The notes: generated by a model from the sequence alone, not told the origin. A stretch of DNA of 64,000 nucleotides from Dyella acidiphila (GCF_014863405.1 NZ_JACZZA010000003.1:62001-126000); one strand, 5' to 3'; positions 1-8,946 are shown, numbered from the stretch's first letter. Numbers and translations are program-made.

Positions 1-574
1 TGAGGCGCTGCCAATAGGCGTCGAGCAGGTTGCCGCGTTCCGCGGGTGGAATCGCCTCGGCGTAACGCTGCCACTTTTCCGGCAGGATCCACGATGCACC
101 TCCTTCTTCGTAATACCAGCGCACTTCTTCGGGCCGGCACAGGAAGATGCCGCGCAGCACCAGGCCAAGCACGCGCTCCGGATGCGCTTGCGCATAGGCC
201 AGCGCCAGCGTGGAACCCCAGGAGCCGCCGAACACTACCCAGCGCTCGATGCCGAATTGCGCGCGGATCGCCTCGATATCGGCCACCAGATGCCAGGTGG
301 TGTTGTCGGTGAGATCGGCGAACGGCGTGGAGCGCCCCGCGCCGCGCTGATCGAACAGCACGATGCGGTAGCGCGCCGGATCGAAGAAGCGCCGGTGATA
401 GGGCGACAGGCCCGCGCCCGGGCCGCCATGCAGGAAAATCACCGGCAGACCCTCGGGATTGCCGCACTCCTCCACATAAAGTGTGTGCAGGTTATCCACC
501 GCGATACGATGGGTGCGGTAAGGTTCGATTTCGGGATACATCGTGCGCATGATCTGCTGATCCGATAGGGGCAT
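1..574 (-). CDS. pip: Proline iminopeptidase, 3' end cut by window edge
   Basis: Alpha/beta-hydrolase peptidase (family S33) that removes N-terminal proline from peptides in the cytoplasm. The translated 191 residues begin MPLSDQQIMRTMYPEIEP and contain the oxyanion-hole HGGPGAG (about residues 49-55), the FDQRGAGRS block and the nucleophile elbow GGSWGST with Ser118, all typical of bacterial proline iminopeptidases (usual length about 315 residues). The catalytic Asp and His lie beyond the window. The start is the ATG at 574; no strong Shine-Dalgarno is visible. It is transcribed away from the following gene. Confidence 0.93.
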   Translation of the reverse strand, partial: MPLSDQQIMRTMYPEIEPYRTHRIAVDNLHTLYVEECGNPEGLPVIFLHGGPGAGLSPYHRRFFDPARYRIVLFDQRGAGRSTPFADLTDNTTWHLVADIEAIRAQFGIERWVVFGGSWGSTLALAYAQAHPERVLGLVLRGIFLCRPEEVRWYYEEGGASWILPEKWQRYAEAIPPAERGNLLDAYWQRL

Positions 575-850
575 GTGTAAGGGGAAAGGGCGCTGCCCGA
601 CCGTCCGGGCCGCTACGCAGAGCTGACGCAAAGCTTACCGTCTAGCCTAACGGCGGCAAAACGCGCGCGATGTTTATCGCGCGTTCGCCCAAACGAAACG
701 CAGTGCTGGGCATACTCGGCTCGCATTCGCAGCTGGCGGGGCAGTGGGCAGCGGAATTCGCCCGGCGGCGCCAGATTGCATACCGTCCATGGCAACAGGG
801 TGGAAAGCCGGCTGGCTTTCCGTGGCAGATATCGCGAAGGAGTAGTCCTA

Positions 851-2614
851 GTGGGCAAGCAACGTTTTCTCAGCACGTCGATCGCAACCGGCCTGTGCGC
901 CGGCATGTTGATGGTAGCGGGCTGCAATCAGCAACCGGCACAGGATCAGGCCAATGCGCCGGCGTCGTCGGCTACTGCGCCGGCATCCTCGGCCAGCGCG
1001 GGCGCGCCGCAACAGGCTGCCTATACGCCGCCGTCGGCCGACCAGCTTTACCAGATGGTGGCGCCGATCGCCCTGTTCCCGGACAAGCTTGTCGCGCAGG
1101 TGTTGGCCGGTGCTACCTATCCCGACCAGGTCACCGCCGCCGAAACCCTGGTCACGCAGAACCCGAATCTGAAAGGCGACATGCTGCAGGCTGCCGTGCA
1201 GCCGCAGAGCTGGGATGCCAGCGTAAAAGGCCTTACCCAGTTTCCGTCGGTGCTGAGCCAGATGGCGCAGAACCTCCAGTGGACGACCGCGCTGGGCGAG
1301 GCCTACGTCAATGATCCCACCGACGTGCTCAACGCCATCCAGGTGATGCGCCAGCGCGCACGGTCGCAAGGGAACCTGCAAAGCTCGACCCAGCAGGCAG
1401 TGAGCGTGCAGCCGGTGCAGCAGGTGCAAACCAGCGAGCAGCAGGCGGGCTATGAGGTGAACAGCGAAGCGCCGCCGGTGTACAGCGGTCCGGAGGTGGT
1501 GCCGGCGCCGCAGCAGATCATTCAGATCGATCCGGCCCAGGAAGATGCGGTGTACGTGCCCAGCTACGACCCGCAAACGGTGTATGGCGGCGATGTACCG
1601 GTGTATCCCACTTACGTGTACCAGCAACCCAGCTACAGCGTCGGCGAAGTGGCGACGGTGGGCGCGGTGGCGTTCGGTGCGGCGATCCTGGTGGGCGCAC
1701 TGATCGAACACAATCACCATGACTATGGCGGTGGTGGCTGGCATTCCTGGGGCATGAACTGGGGTGGCGGCTACCAGGGCGGTGGTTACCCGGGTGGCGG
1801 TTATGGCGGCGGCGGTGGTGGCGGCTGGCATCGCCCGGCCGTGGTCTACAACAACCAGACCTATGTCTCGCGCTCGACCACGGTGGTCAATCGCTATACC
1901 AACATCACCAACGTCACCAACAACCGCTACGTCAACAATAGCCGCACCATCAACAACAACAACGTTACTAACAACAACAACGTCACCAACAACTACGCCA
2001 ACAACCACAACCAGTTCAATCGCAACGTCACCAACAACGTGACCAACAACCATGCGGCGGCGCAGCCGATGAGCGTGCCGAACTTCGCGCGTGCCGGTTA
2101 TCCGGCTGCGCAGGTGCCGCATCCGGCCGCCGCGCCTGAGCAGCATCCGGGAGCCGCGGCGCGCTTCGCGCAGGAGCCGCGTCCGGCGGCCGAGGCACAG
2201 CGTCCGGGGCTTGCTCCGCACCCGCAGCCGGCCCAGGCGCCACAGCAGCGGGGCTTTACGCCGCAGCATCCGCAGGAAGCGTTCCGCCAGGCCCAGCCGC
2301 AAGCCCATCCGCAACCGGCGCCGCAGCAGGAACACGCGCAGCCGGCGTTCCATCCGGCGCCGCAGGCTCAGCCGCATCCGCAGCCGGCAGCGCGTCCGGC
2401 GCCGCAGCAGGAGCATGCGCAGCCGGCGTTCCATCCGGCGCCGCAAGCTCAGCCGCGTCCGCAACCGGCAGCGCGTCCGGCGCCGCAGCAAGAGCACGCG
2501 CAACCGGCATTCCATCCCGCGCCGGCTCCGCATGCCGAACCGCCGCGCCCGCAGGCGCATCCGGCTCCGCAGCAGCATCCGCAGCCGCCCAAGAAGAAAG
2601 ACGAGAATCACTGA
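851..2614 (+). CDS. DUF3300 domain lipoprotein with Gly-, Asn- and Pro/Gln/His-rich tail
   Basis: Predicted outer-envelope lipoprotein of 587 residues, function unknown. The GTG at 851 is preferred because GAAGGAG lies 8 bases upstream and it puts a clean lipoprotein signal first (lipobox MVAGC, lipid Cys near residue 21). A longer reading from 776 is possible but has no such support. Next comes a DUF3300 domain (about residues 50-270, with blocks such as MVAPIALFPDKLVAQVLAG and VYVPSYDPQTVYG), a hydrophobic glycine-rich stretch, a segment dominated by Asn/Thr/Val, and a Pro/Ala/Gln/His tail made partly of tandem 27-residue units. Low-complexity tails of this type are common in cell-surface proteins. 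A terminator follows the stop codon. Confidence 0.85.
   Translation: MGKQRFLSTSIATGLCAGMLMVAGCNQQPAQDQANAPASSATAPASSASAGAPQQAAYTPPSADQLYQMVAPIALFPDKLVAQVLAGATYPDQVTAAETLVTQNPNLKGDMLQAAVQPQSWDASVKGLTQFPSVLSQMAQNLQWTTALGEAYVNDPTDVLNAIQVMRQRARSQGNLQSSTQQAVSVQPVQQVQTSEQQAGYEVNSEAPPVYSGPEVVPAPQQIIQIDPAQEDAVYVPSYDPQTVYGGDVPVYPTYVYQQPSYSVGEVATVGAVAFGAAILVGALIEHNHHDYGGGGWHSWGMNWGGGYQGGGYPGGGYGGGGGGGWHRPAVVYNNQTYVSRSTTVVNRYTNITNVTNNRYVNNSRTINNNNVTNNNNVTNNYANNHNQFNRNVTNNVTNNHAAAQPMSVPNFARAGYPAAQVPHPAAAPEQHPGAAARFAQEPRPAAEAQRPGLAPHPQPAQAPQQRGFTPQHPQEAFRQAQPQAHPQPAPQQEHAQPAFHPAPQAQPHPQPAARPAPQQEHAQPAFHPAPQAQPRPQPAARPAPQQEHAQPAFHPAPAPHAEPPRPQAHPAPQQHPQPPKKKDENH
2318..2560 (+). repeat. 81-bp tandem repeat inside the DUF3300 gene
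   Basis: Copies start at 2318, 2399 and 2480, exactly 81 bases apart. Each encodes a 27-residue unit around RPAPQQEHAQPAFHPAPQAQ. The first two are almost identical, and the third diverges after about 45 bases. The unit is a multiple of three, so copy-number change would keep the reading frame. Confidence 0.9.
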
Positions 2615-2627
2615 CGCACCACCCCGC

Positions 2628-2658
2628 AACCCCCTGCCGATGCAGGGGGTTGTTGTTT
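2628..2658 (+). terminator. Rho-independent terminator after the DUF3300 gene
   Basis: A ten-base stem AACCCCCTGC (2628-2637) pairs with GCAGGGGGTT (2642-2651) around the loop CGAT and is followed by the T-rich GTTGTTT. It lies 13 bases past the stop codon and faces the convergent regulator gene. Confidence 0.85.
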
Positions 2659-2671
2659 GCGGCGATCGCGA

Positions 2672-3178
2672 TCAGTCGTCCGGCAGCGTGCGCGCGGCAT
2701 CCCACATGGCGCGCGTGATGGCGCGATTCGCATGCGGTGTCTGCAAGACGATCAAGGTGGTGGTGCTGATGCTGGAATGGATTTTCAGCAGGCGGTCGAG
2801 CACTGCCTCCAGATGCGTGATCGACATCGCAACCACGCGCAGCAGCGCCGAATCCTCGCCGGCCAGGCGACGGCAATCGAGTACCTCGGGTACGTTCTCT
2901 ACGATCTTGCCGATGCGCGCGCAGATACCGCCGTCGCAGCGCAGGCGCACCATCGCGTCGATGCCATAACCCAGGCGTTTGGGCTCGATCACGGCGCGGT
3001 AGCCGGTGATCACGCCGGCTTCTTCCAGCCGTTTCACACGCTCGGCTACCGCCGGGGCGGACAGGCGCACTTTGCGTCCCAGCTCGGCATAGCCCAGGCG
3101 TGCGTCACGCTGCAGAGCTTCCAACAATTGCCAATCCTTGGCGTCCCAATCGGGTTTCGATTCGTAGGTAGTAGGCAT
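2672..3178 (-). CDS. Lrp/AsnC family transcriptional regulator
   Basis: DNA-binding regulator of 168 residues. The N-terminal winged helix-turn-helix (about residues 10-60, DWQLLEALQRDARLGYAELG, then SAPAVAERVKRLEEAGVI) is followed by a ligand-sensing RAM domain ending in a TTTLIV strand; this is the full length of the family. The start at 3178 (MPTTYES) is chosen over a 17-residue extension to 3229, because the extension is not family-like and runs into the divergent promoter region. It is divergent from an EamA exporter across 110 bases. Lrp-type regulators next to amino-acid exporters usually control them, so it probably governs that gene. Confidence 0.9.
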   Translation of the reverse strand: MPTTYESKPDWDAKDWQLLEALQRDARLGYAELGRKVRLSAPAVAERVKRLEEAGVITGYRAVIEPKRLGYGIDAMVRLRCDGGICARIGKIVENVPEVLDCRRLAGEDSALLRVVAMSITHLEAVLDRLLKIHSSISTTTLIVLQTPHANRAITRAMWDAARTLPDD

Positions 3179-3288
3179 AGATTGATACTTCGATCGATGG
3201 CGAAATATGCGAGGTGGCTTCGGGTGCATTATTCCTCGGCCATCGACGTAAGACTAGGATTTATCCATTCCCTCCCCGCGGAACCTGT

Positions 3289-4212
3289 ATGGACAGTACC
3301 GAGCGCCTTGACGGGCGCGCTTTGATTTACATCGCCATCGCCCTGGTCACCTGGTCATCGGCCTATGCCGCCATCGCCTATGCGCTGACGTCGTTTACGC
3401 CGGGCGAAGTGGCGCTGGCGCGGCTGCTGATCGGGTCGCTCTGCTTTGCGATGCTGATGTGGGCCAAGCGTGTGCCGATGCCGCAGCGCAAGGACTGGCC
3501 GCAGCTGGCGGTGCTGGGCGTCACCGGCCTCACCGTCTATCACCTGTGCCTCAATTACGCGGAAACACGCATCGCCAGCGGCACCGCGGCGATCATCATT
3601 TCGCTGGTGCCGGCGGCTACCGCTACGCTTTCGGCACTGTGGATCGGCGAGCGCATCAGCACGCGCCGCATGTTCGGACTGGGCATTGCGCTGCTGGGCG
3701 TGGTGCTGGTCGTGCTGGCCAGTGGCAAGCAGGTAAAACTGCAACCGATGGCAGGACTGGTGCTGATCAGCGTGATTGCCTCGGCGGTGTTTTTTGTCGG
3801 ACAGAAGCCGCTGTTTACGCGCAACAGCATGATCGGCGTTACAGCGTTTGGTTTCTTTGCGGGCACGCTGGGCGCACTGCCGTTCGGCCTGGGCCTGCCG
3901 CATGCGCTGGCAGCGGCGCCGTGGGTGCATATTGCCGCCCTGTTGTGGCTGGGCATTGCGCCGACGTTCGTGGGTTATTTGACCTGGAACGCAGCCTTGC
4001 GCCGCGCGTCGGCATCGCAGGTTTCCAGTTTTATCTACCTGTCGCCGCCGATCGCGGTGTTCATCAGCTGGGTCTGGCTGGGCGAACAGCCGGGCTGGCT
4101 CACTCTGATCGGCGGTGTGATTACCGTAGGCGGCGTCGCGCTGGCCAATGCCAAGCGTCGGACGCCTGTCGCATCGGCATCGATCGCGCCGGCGCCGGTC
4201 AAGCAGGCTTGA
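3289..4212 (+). CDS. EamA/DMT-superfamily inner-membrane exporter
   Basis: Drug/metabolite transporter of 307 residues with two EamA repeats and about ten hydrophobic helices. The first repeat carries FTPGEVALARLLIGSL and the second SSFIYLSPPIAVFISWVWLGE. Relatives export amino acids or other small metabolites. The start at 3289 (MDSTERLDG) begins just before the first helix; the 25 codons upstream in frame look non-coding. The Lrp/AsnC gene is divergent and the glutathione S-transferase gene follows after 25 bases, so EamA and GST probably share a transcript. The substrate cannot be told from sequence. Confidence 0.9.
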   Translation: MDSTERLDGRALIYIAIALVTWSSAYAAIAYALTSFTPGEVALARLLIGSLCFAMLMWAKRVPMPQRKDWPQLAVLGVTGLTVYHLCLNYAETRIASGTAAIIISLVPAATATLSALWIGERISTRRMFGLGIALLGVVLVVLASGKQVKLQPMAGLVLISVIASAVFFVGQKPLFTRNSMIGVTAFGFFAGTLGALPFGLGLPHALAAAPWVHIAALLWLGIAPTFVGYLTWNAALRRASASQVSSFIYLSPPIAVFISWVWLGEQPGWLTLIGGVITVGGVALANAKRRTPVASASIAPAPVKQA

Positions 4213-4237
4213 AACCATTCTTCGAGAGGGGATTGCC

Positions 4238-4924
4238 GTGTATACGCTCTACATCGCCAACAAGAATTACTCGTCCTGGTCGTTGCGGCCGTGGATCCTG
4301 CTGACGCAGCTGGGCATTGCGTTCGACGAAAAGCTCACGCCTTTTCTCGGCACCTCATCGAGCTGGTCGGCGTTCCGCGCCTTTTCGCCTACCGGCAAGG
4401 TGCCGTGCCTGCATGACGGCGATATCGCCGTGTGGGATTCGCTGTCGATTGCCGAATACGTGGCCGAACAGCATCCGGGCGCATGGCCGACGGATGCGCG
4501 CGCACGTGCCTGGGCGCGCAGTGCGGCAGCGGAAATGCATTCGGGTTTCGAGGCCTTGCGTTCGCATTGCCCGATGAATTGCGGCATTCGCCTGCAATTG
4601 AATGCGCAGCCGCCAGCACTGACGCGCGATCTGGCGCGCCTGCAGGAATTGTGGAGCGAGGGTTTTGATCGCTTCGGCGGTCCGTATCTTGCCGGTGCGG
4701 CATTCAGTGCCGTGGATGCGTTCTATGCGCCGGTGGTGTTTCGCATCCAGAGTTACCAGCTGGCAGTAGATGATCGGGTCGGCGCCTATGTGCAACACAT
4801 GCTCGCGTTGCCCGGCATGCGCAGCTGGTATGGCGCGGCCTTGAAGGAAACCTGGCGCGATCCGGATCACGAAGAGGAAACTCTGCGCCAGGGCGTCTTG
4901 CTGCAGGATTTGCGCGCAGCGTAA
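4238..4924 (+). CDS. Glutathione S-transferase family protein
   Basis: Cytosolic GST of 228 residues. The thioredoxin-like N-terminal domain is visible (LYIANKNYSSWSLRPWILL with the catalytic Ser/Tyr region near residues 8-14, the cis-Pro motif GKVPCLHDG, and the glutathione-binding WDSLSIAEY), followed by the all-helical C-terminal domain. The GTG start at 4238 has GAGAGGGGA just upstream; the in-frame extension to 4148 overlaps the EamA gene and is Arg-rich noise. Substrate unknown. A strong hairpin follows it. Confidence 0.9.
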   Translation: MYTLYIANKNYSSWSLRPWILLTQLGIAFDEKLTPFLGTSSSWSAFRAFSPTGKVPCLHDGDIAVWDSLSIAEYVAEQHPGAWPTDARARAWARSAAAEMHSGFEALRSHCPMNCGIRLQLNAQPPALTRDLARLQELWSEGFDRFGGPYLAGAAFSAVDAFYAPVVFRIQSYQLAVDDRVGAYVQHMLALPGMRSWYGAALKETWRDPDHEEETLRQGVLLQDLRAA

Positions 4925-4934
4925 AACTCACGCC

Positions 4935-4962
4935 GGCACCTGCCGCGCTGGTGGCAGGTGCC
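4935..4962. terminator. Hairpin between convergent GST and ubiE genes
   Basis: GGCACCTGCC (4935-4944) pairs perfectly with GGCAGGTGCC (4953-4962) over an 8-base loop. There is no T-run, so this is a probable shared terminator rather than a textbook one. Confidence 0.5.
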
Positions 4963-4971
4963 GAGGTCGGA

Positions 4972-5721
4972 TCAAAGCTTGTAGGCGCGATGGATCGCCA
5001 CGATGCCGTTGCTGAGATTGCGCACTTCCACGCGGCCGAAGCCGGCCTGTTCCATCATGCTCTTCAGCGTGTCCTGGTCCGGATGCTTGCGGATCGATTC
5101 GGCCAGGTATTGGTAGCTGTCCGCATCGCCGGCAAACAGCTGGCCCAGCTTGGGCAGCACCTGGAACGAATGGAAATCGTAGAGCTTGCCGAACAGCTCG
5201 CTCTGCACCTTGGAGAATTCCAGCACCAGCGCCCGCCCGCCGGGCTTGAGCACGCGGCAGATATCGGCCAGCGCCTTGTCCTTGTCGGTGACGTTGCGCA
5301 GGCCGAAGGCCATCGTTACGGCATCGAAGGTGTTGTCCGGGAAAGGCAGCACTTCGGCATTCATCTGCGCCCAGCGTAGGCCGGACACTTGGCCGCGGTT
5401 GGTCAGCCGGTCGCGGCCCACGTTGAGCATGGCGGCATTGATATCGCCCACCACCACGTCGCCTTCCTCGCCCACTACCGGCTTGATCAGCGCGGCGATA
5501 TCGCCGGTACCGCCGGCCAGATCCAGCACCCGGTCGCCACGGCGAATGCCGCTGACCGCCACGAAATGGCGCTTCCACAGGCGATGCACGCCGAACGACA
5601 TCAGGTCGTTCATCAGATCGTAGCTGCGGGCGACCGAGGTAAAGACCTGGCCGACCAGTTTTTGCTTCTCCGCCACCGGTACGTCGCGGAATCCGAAATG
5701 GGTAGTGGGCTTTTCGCTCAT
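4972..5721 (-). CDS. ubiE: Ubiquinone/menaquinone biosynthesis C-methyltransferase UbiE
   Basis: S-adenosylmethionine-dependent C-methyltransferase of ubiquinone and menaquinone biosynthesis, 249 residues, matching the E. coli length. Visible motifs are [20 protein letters not shown] at the N terminus, the SAM-binding DLAGGTGD and the later FGLRNVTD and [11 protein letters not shown]. The start at 5721 ([11 protein letters not shown]) matches the family; the 70-residue upstream extension does not. Divergent from the DsrE/cytochrome operon. Confidence 0.96.
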   Translation of the reverse strand: MSEKPTTHFGFRDVPVAEKQKLVGQVFTSVARSYDLMNDLMSFGVHRLWKRHFVAVSGIRRGDRVLDLAGGTGDIAALIKPVVGEEGDVVVGDINAAMLNVGRDRLTNRGQVSGLRWAQMNAEVLPFPDNTFDAVTMAFGLRNVTDKDKALADICRVLKPGGRALVLEFSKVQSELFGKLYDFHSFQVLPKLGQLFAGDADSYQYLAESIRKHPDQDTLKSMMEQAGFGRVEVRNLSNGIVAIHRAYKL

Positions 5722-5855
5722 GCCGATATGGTATCCGATGACCAAAGGAAATAAGCCATTCTTATGTTTCAGATAGGCAACATGAAGTGGCCTGATGGCT
5801 GCAGGCGGCGTAGCCTTCCGGCTGGCGCAACCTGCGCTTCGCCTCGGGAGCAAGC

Positions 5856-6395
5856 ATGAAACCTTCCATTCTGTTGTTGTCCTGTGCCGCTGGCCTGCTG
5901 GTCTGCGGGGTTGCCGCCGCGCAGACCGCACCGCAAGCGATCGCGGCCGCCGGCGCTTACCATCCGCTGCCCAAGGCTGCCTACCAGCCGGATCGCAACG
6001 CGACCTACAAAGTGGTCTTCGCGCTGACCAAGGCGGCGGACAAGCCGGACCAGGTCAATCCCGGGATCGAGCGCGTGGCGCGTACGGTGAATCTCTATGT
6101 GGCCTCCGGCGTGCCGCTCGATCACCTGAAATTCGTGGCGGTGGCCTATGGCGCTGCCACCGGGCTGGTGCTGGATGACGAGCACTACAAGGCACAGTTC
6201 GGCACCGCCAACCCCAATCTCGCCGTGATCAGCCAGCTGCACAAGGCCGGCGTGGATGTGGCGGTATGCGGCCAGGCGATGGCCGAACATCACTATCCCG
6301 CCGAGTGGGCGGCCAAGGATGTCACGCTGAGCCTGTCCGCTCTCACCACCATCACCGAACTGGAGCAGCAGGGCTACGCCCTGATGCCGCTGTAA
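5856..6395 (+). CDS. Periplasmic DsrE-family protein
   Basis: Small secreted protein of 179 residues. It has an Ala-rich signal peptide with cleavage near AAA-Q (about residue 22), then a DsrE/DsrF-like fold with [25 protein letters not shown] and a single conserved mature-region cysteine, Cys138, in VDVAVCGQA. DsrE-like proteins often relay sulfur on a cysteine, but many secreted members are uncharacterised. GGGAG lies just upstream of the ATG. It is the first gene of a four-gene operon whose last two products are a diheme cytochrome and a TsdA-like enzyme, so a link to periplasmic sulfur chemistry is plausible but inferred. Confidence 0.85.
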   Translation: MKPSILLLSCAAGLLVCGVAAAQTAPQAIAAAGAYHPLPKAAYQPDRNATYKVVFALTKAADKPDQVNPGIERVARTVNLYVASGVPLDHLKFVAVAYGAATGLVLDDEHYKAQFGTANPNLAVISQLHKAGVDVAVCGQAMAEHHYPAEWAAKDVTLSLSALTTITELEQQGYALMPL

Positions 6396-6410
6396 CACCG
6401 GGAGATTGGG

Positions 6411-7361
6411 ATGTCGCCATTGTCGAATCGCCACCGGCTATGCGTCCTGCTGGCCGGCCTGTTCACGGCCGCCTGCGCACTGGCCCAGACCGCGCAGACT
6501 GATTACCTGCCGCCGTGGAATCCGCCGCCTGCCGGCGGCGTGTCCTTCGCCGTACCGCCGTTCGATGCAATTGCCGACCTGCACGGCGACATCGTCGATC
6601 CGCAGCTCACGGTGTTCTTCGCCGGCAATCAGTTCATGGTGGTGCACGACCTGGTGGAAGCGTTCAAGCAACGCTATCCGCAATACCAGCGCGTCTACGT
6701 GGAAACCTTGCCGCCGGGCATCCTGGCCAAGCAGATCGAAACCGGTTCGCTGGTGATGGGCAATCTGCGCATTGCGCTGAAGCCGGATATCTACAGCAAT
6801 GGCAAAGGTTCGATCGCCGATCTGCAAAAGCAGCACAACTGGTTTGCCGACACCGCCGACTATGCGCGCAATCCGCTGGCGATCCTGGTGGCCAAGGGCA
6901 ATCCCAAGCAGGTGCACGGGCTGAAGGATCTGGGCCGCGCCGATGTGCGCGTCAGCATGCCCAACCCGCAGTGGGAAGGCATCGCCAAACAGATCGAAGC
7001 CAGCTATCGCAAGGCCGGCGGCGATGCCCTGGACCACGCCATCATGGCCGACAAGGTGAAGGACGGCAGCACCTACCTCACCCGCATCCATCATCGCGAA
7101 TCGCCGCTGCGTGTGTTGCAGGGAGCATCGGATGCGGCGCCGGTGTGGTCGACCGAAGCGTACTTCCAGCAGCAGGTATTGCACCGGCCGGTGGAAACGA
7201 TCGCGATACCTGCCGAGCAGAACGTTACCGCCACCTATACCGCCGCGCGCATGAAGGATGCGCCGCATGCGCAGGCCGCAAAGGATTTCCTGGCCTTCAT
7301 GACCTCGGCCCCAGCGCAGGCGATCTATCGCAAATACGGCTTCCAGCCGCCGCAGCCATGA
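6411..7361 (+). CDS. Periplasmic type-2 substrate-binding protein
   Basis: Secreted binding protein of 316 residues with a signal peptide cleaved near ALA-Q (about residue 25). The body resembles ModA/sulfate-type type-2 periplasmic binding proteins: LTVFFAGNQFMVVHDLVEAFKQ at the N-lobe, ARNPLAILVAKGNP at the hinge, and a C-terminal AKDFLAFMTSAPAQAIYRKYGF typical of the family. No ABC permease or ATPase gene is nearby, so it may be a lone sensor or scavenging protein. It starts 15 bases after the DsrE gene and its stop overlaps the next start (ATGA), indicating translational coupling to the cytochrome. The ligand is unknown; an oxyanion would fit family and context. Confidence 0.82.
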   Translation: MSPLSNRHRLCVLLAGLFTAACALAQTAQTDYLPPWNPPPAGGVSFAVPPFDAIADLHGDIVDPQLTVFFAGNQFMVVHDLVEAFKQRYPQYQRVYVETLPPGILAKQIETGSLVMGNLRIALKPDIYSNGKGSIADLQKQHNWFADTADYARNPLAILVAKGNPKQVHGLKDLGRADVRVSMPNPQWEGIAKQIEASYRKAGGDALDHAIMADKVKDGSTYLTRIHHRESPLRVLQGASDAAPVWSTEAYFQQQVLHRPVETIAIPAEQNVTATYTAARMKDAPHAQAAKDFLAFMTSAPAQAIYRKYGFQPPQP

Positions 7362-8020
7362 ACAGCTTGCGCATTGCCACCATGCTGGCTTGCGTGCTGT
7401 TCGCGGGCAGCGCACTGGCCGATAACTCCGGCGGCGCCACTATCGCGCGGCAAGGCAATGGCCATGGCGCTGCGCCCTGCATGGCTTGCCATGGCGCAGA
7501 CGGCGGTGGCCAGGCCGCGGCAGGCTTTCCCCGTCTGGCCGGTTTGCCGCAGGCGTATCTGCGCAAGCAGCTGGAAGATTTCGCCAACGGCACTCGCGCC
7601 AACGCCACCATGCAGCCGGTAGCCGGTGCGTTGACGGATGCCGAGCGCGACGCGGTAGTGGCCTATTACGCCCATTTGCCGATCCCGACCCCGGCCCCTG
7701 TAGCGGCGCCGACTGGTGATGTAGCAGCGCGCGGGCAAACGCTGGCTACGCGTGGACGCTGGTCTGATGGCCTGCCCGCGTGCGAACAATGCCATGGCCC
7801 CGGCGGTATCGGCGTGGGTGATCACTTTCCGCCGCTGGCAGCACAATCGGCGACGTACATCAGCAATGCCCTGCAGGCGTGGAAGCAAGGTGCGCGGCAT
7901 AACGATCCGCTGCAATTGATGCAGCACGTGGCTACCAGCCTGAGCGATGCGGATATCGCCGCGATCAGCGCCTGGTACGCCGCGCAGCCTGCCACGCCGC
8001 CGAAGGAGCCGCAGTCATGA
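7358..8020 (+). CDS. Diheme cytochrome c, TsdB-like
   Basis: Periplasmic c-type cytochrome of 220 residues with a signal peptide (cleavage near ALA-D) and two heme motifs: CMACH (Cys41, Cys44, His45) and CEQCH (Cys142, Cys145, His146), each in a c4/class-I cytochrome domain. The distal Met ligands are probably in the TMQPVAGALTDAE and LQLMQHVATSLSD segments. A diheme cytochrome directly before a TsdA gene is the known arrangement of TsdB, the electron acceptor of thiosulfate dehydrogenase. The ATG at 7358 overlaps the upstream stop, and the TGA overlaps the next start. Confidence 0.85.
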   Translation: MNSLRIATMLACVLFAGSALADNSGGATIARQGNGHGAAPCMACHGADGGGQAAAGFPRLAGLPQAYLRKQLEDFANGTRANATMQPVAGALTDAERDAVVAYYAHLPIPTPAPVAAPTGDVAARGQTLATRGRWSDGLPACEQCHGPGGIGVGDHFPPLAAQSATYISNALQAWKQGARHNDPLQLMQHVATSLSDADIAAISAWYAAQPATPPKEPQS

Positions 8021-8946
8021 AATCGAAGCGCTTGATGCTGGCCCTGTCCGCGCTGCTGTTGGCCGCCTGCGATCATCCGGCGCCGCAAGCCGCCGCGCCG
8101 ACGGCAACGCCGCCGGCGCCTGCGGCATCCACTGCAAAAAGCGCTGCGCAGTTCCAGCCGCCCGCCGATTCAAGCATTCCCAACGACGATTTCGGCAAGC
8201 AGATCGCCCTGGGCAGGGAGATCTTTATCGATCCGGGCCGCTACGCCAAAGCCTATGTCGGCAATCAGCTGAGCTGCGAAAACTGCCACCTGGATGCCGG
8301 ACGCCTCGCGCATTCCGCGCCGCTGTGGGGTGCGTATCCGATGTATCCGGCCTACCGCAGCAAGAACCACAAGGTGAATACGTTCGCCGAGCGCCTGCAG
8401 GGCTGCTTCAACTACAGCATGAACGGCAAGGCGCCGCCGTTGGGCGATCCGGTGCTGGTGGCGCTGGAAAGCTACGCGTACTGGATGTCCAGGAACGCAC
8501 CGATCGGCACTTCCTTGCCCGGCCGCGGTTATCCGAAGCTGGCCAAACCGGCACAAGCGCCGGACTATGCGCGCGGCGAAACGGTATACAAGCGCGATTG
8601 CGCGCTATGCCACGGCGACAACGGCCAGGGCCAGCAAGCGGCGGGGCGCACCGTGTTTCCGCCGCTCTGGGGCGCGCAGTCGTTCAACTGGGGCGCCGGC
8701 ATGGAGCAGGTCAACAACGCCGCCGGCTTTATCAAGGCCAATATGCCGCTGAGCCGCGGCAACACGCTTACCGACCAGGATGCATGGGACGTGGCGTATT
8801 TCATGGATGCGCACGAGCGCCCGCAGGATCCGCGCTACAGCGGCTCCATACCCGCCACGCGCACCTCGTTCCACGACACGCCGGATTCGCTTTACGGCGC
8901 TACCGTCAATGGGCACTTGCTGGGGCAGGGCACCAATCAGCCGTAA
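8017..8946 (+). CDS. tsdA: TsdA-like diheme thiosulfate dehydrogenase, lipoprotein form
   Basis: Probable thiosulfate dehydrogenase / tetrathionate reductase, 309 residues, exported as a lipoprotein (LLAAC, lipid Cys18). Heme site 1 is CENCH (Cys87, Cys90, His91) within SCENCHLDAG; heme site 2 is CALCH (Cys195, Cys198, His199). Cys130 in LQGCFNYSMNG sits about 40 residues after the first heme His, where TsdA enzymes carry the unusual axial cysteine ligand. AAGGAG at 8003-8008 serves as ribosome binding site. It is the last gene of the DsrE/binding-protein/TsdB/TsdA operon. Family membership is well supported; actual substrate and reaction direction are not shown by sequence. SoxA-like function is a weaker alternative. 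Confidence 0.82.
   Translation: MKSKRLMLALSALLLAACDHPAPQAAAPTATPPAPAASTAKSAAQFQPPADSSIPNDDFGKQIALGREIFIDPGRYAKAYVGNQLSCENCHLDAGRLAHSAPLWGAYPMYPAYRSKNHKVNTFAERLQGCFNYSMNGKAPPLGDPVLVALESYAYWMSRNAPIGTSLPGRGYPKLAKPAQAPDYARGETVYKRDCALCHGDNGQGQQAAGRTVFPPLWGAQSFNWGAGMEQVNNAAGFIKANMPLSRGNTLTDQDAWDVAYFMDAHERPQDPRYSGSIPATRTSFHDTPDSLYGATVNGHLLGQGTNQP

Noticed and set aside
2318-2560. Regular repeat considered as a CRISPR-like array
   Set aside because: The units are in frame inside a coding sequence, directly adjacent without spacers, and encode a Pro/Gln/His tail.
848-2629. 593-residue open frame antisense to the DUF3300 gene
   Set aside because: It is Arg/Leu-rich low complexity created by the repetitive GC-rich opposite strand. 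The sense strand has a signal peptide, ribosome site and known domain.
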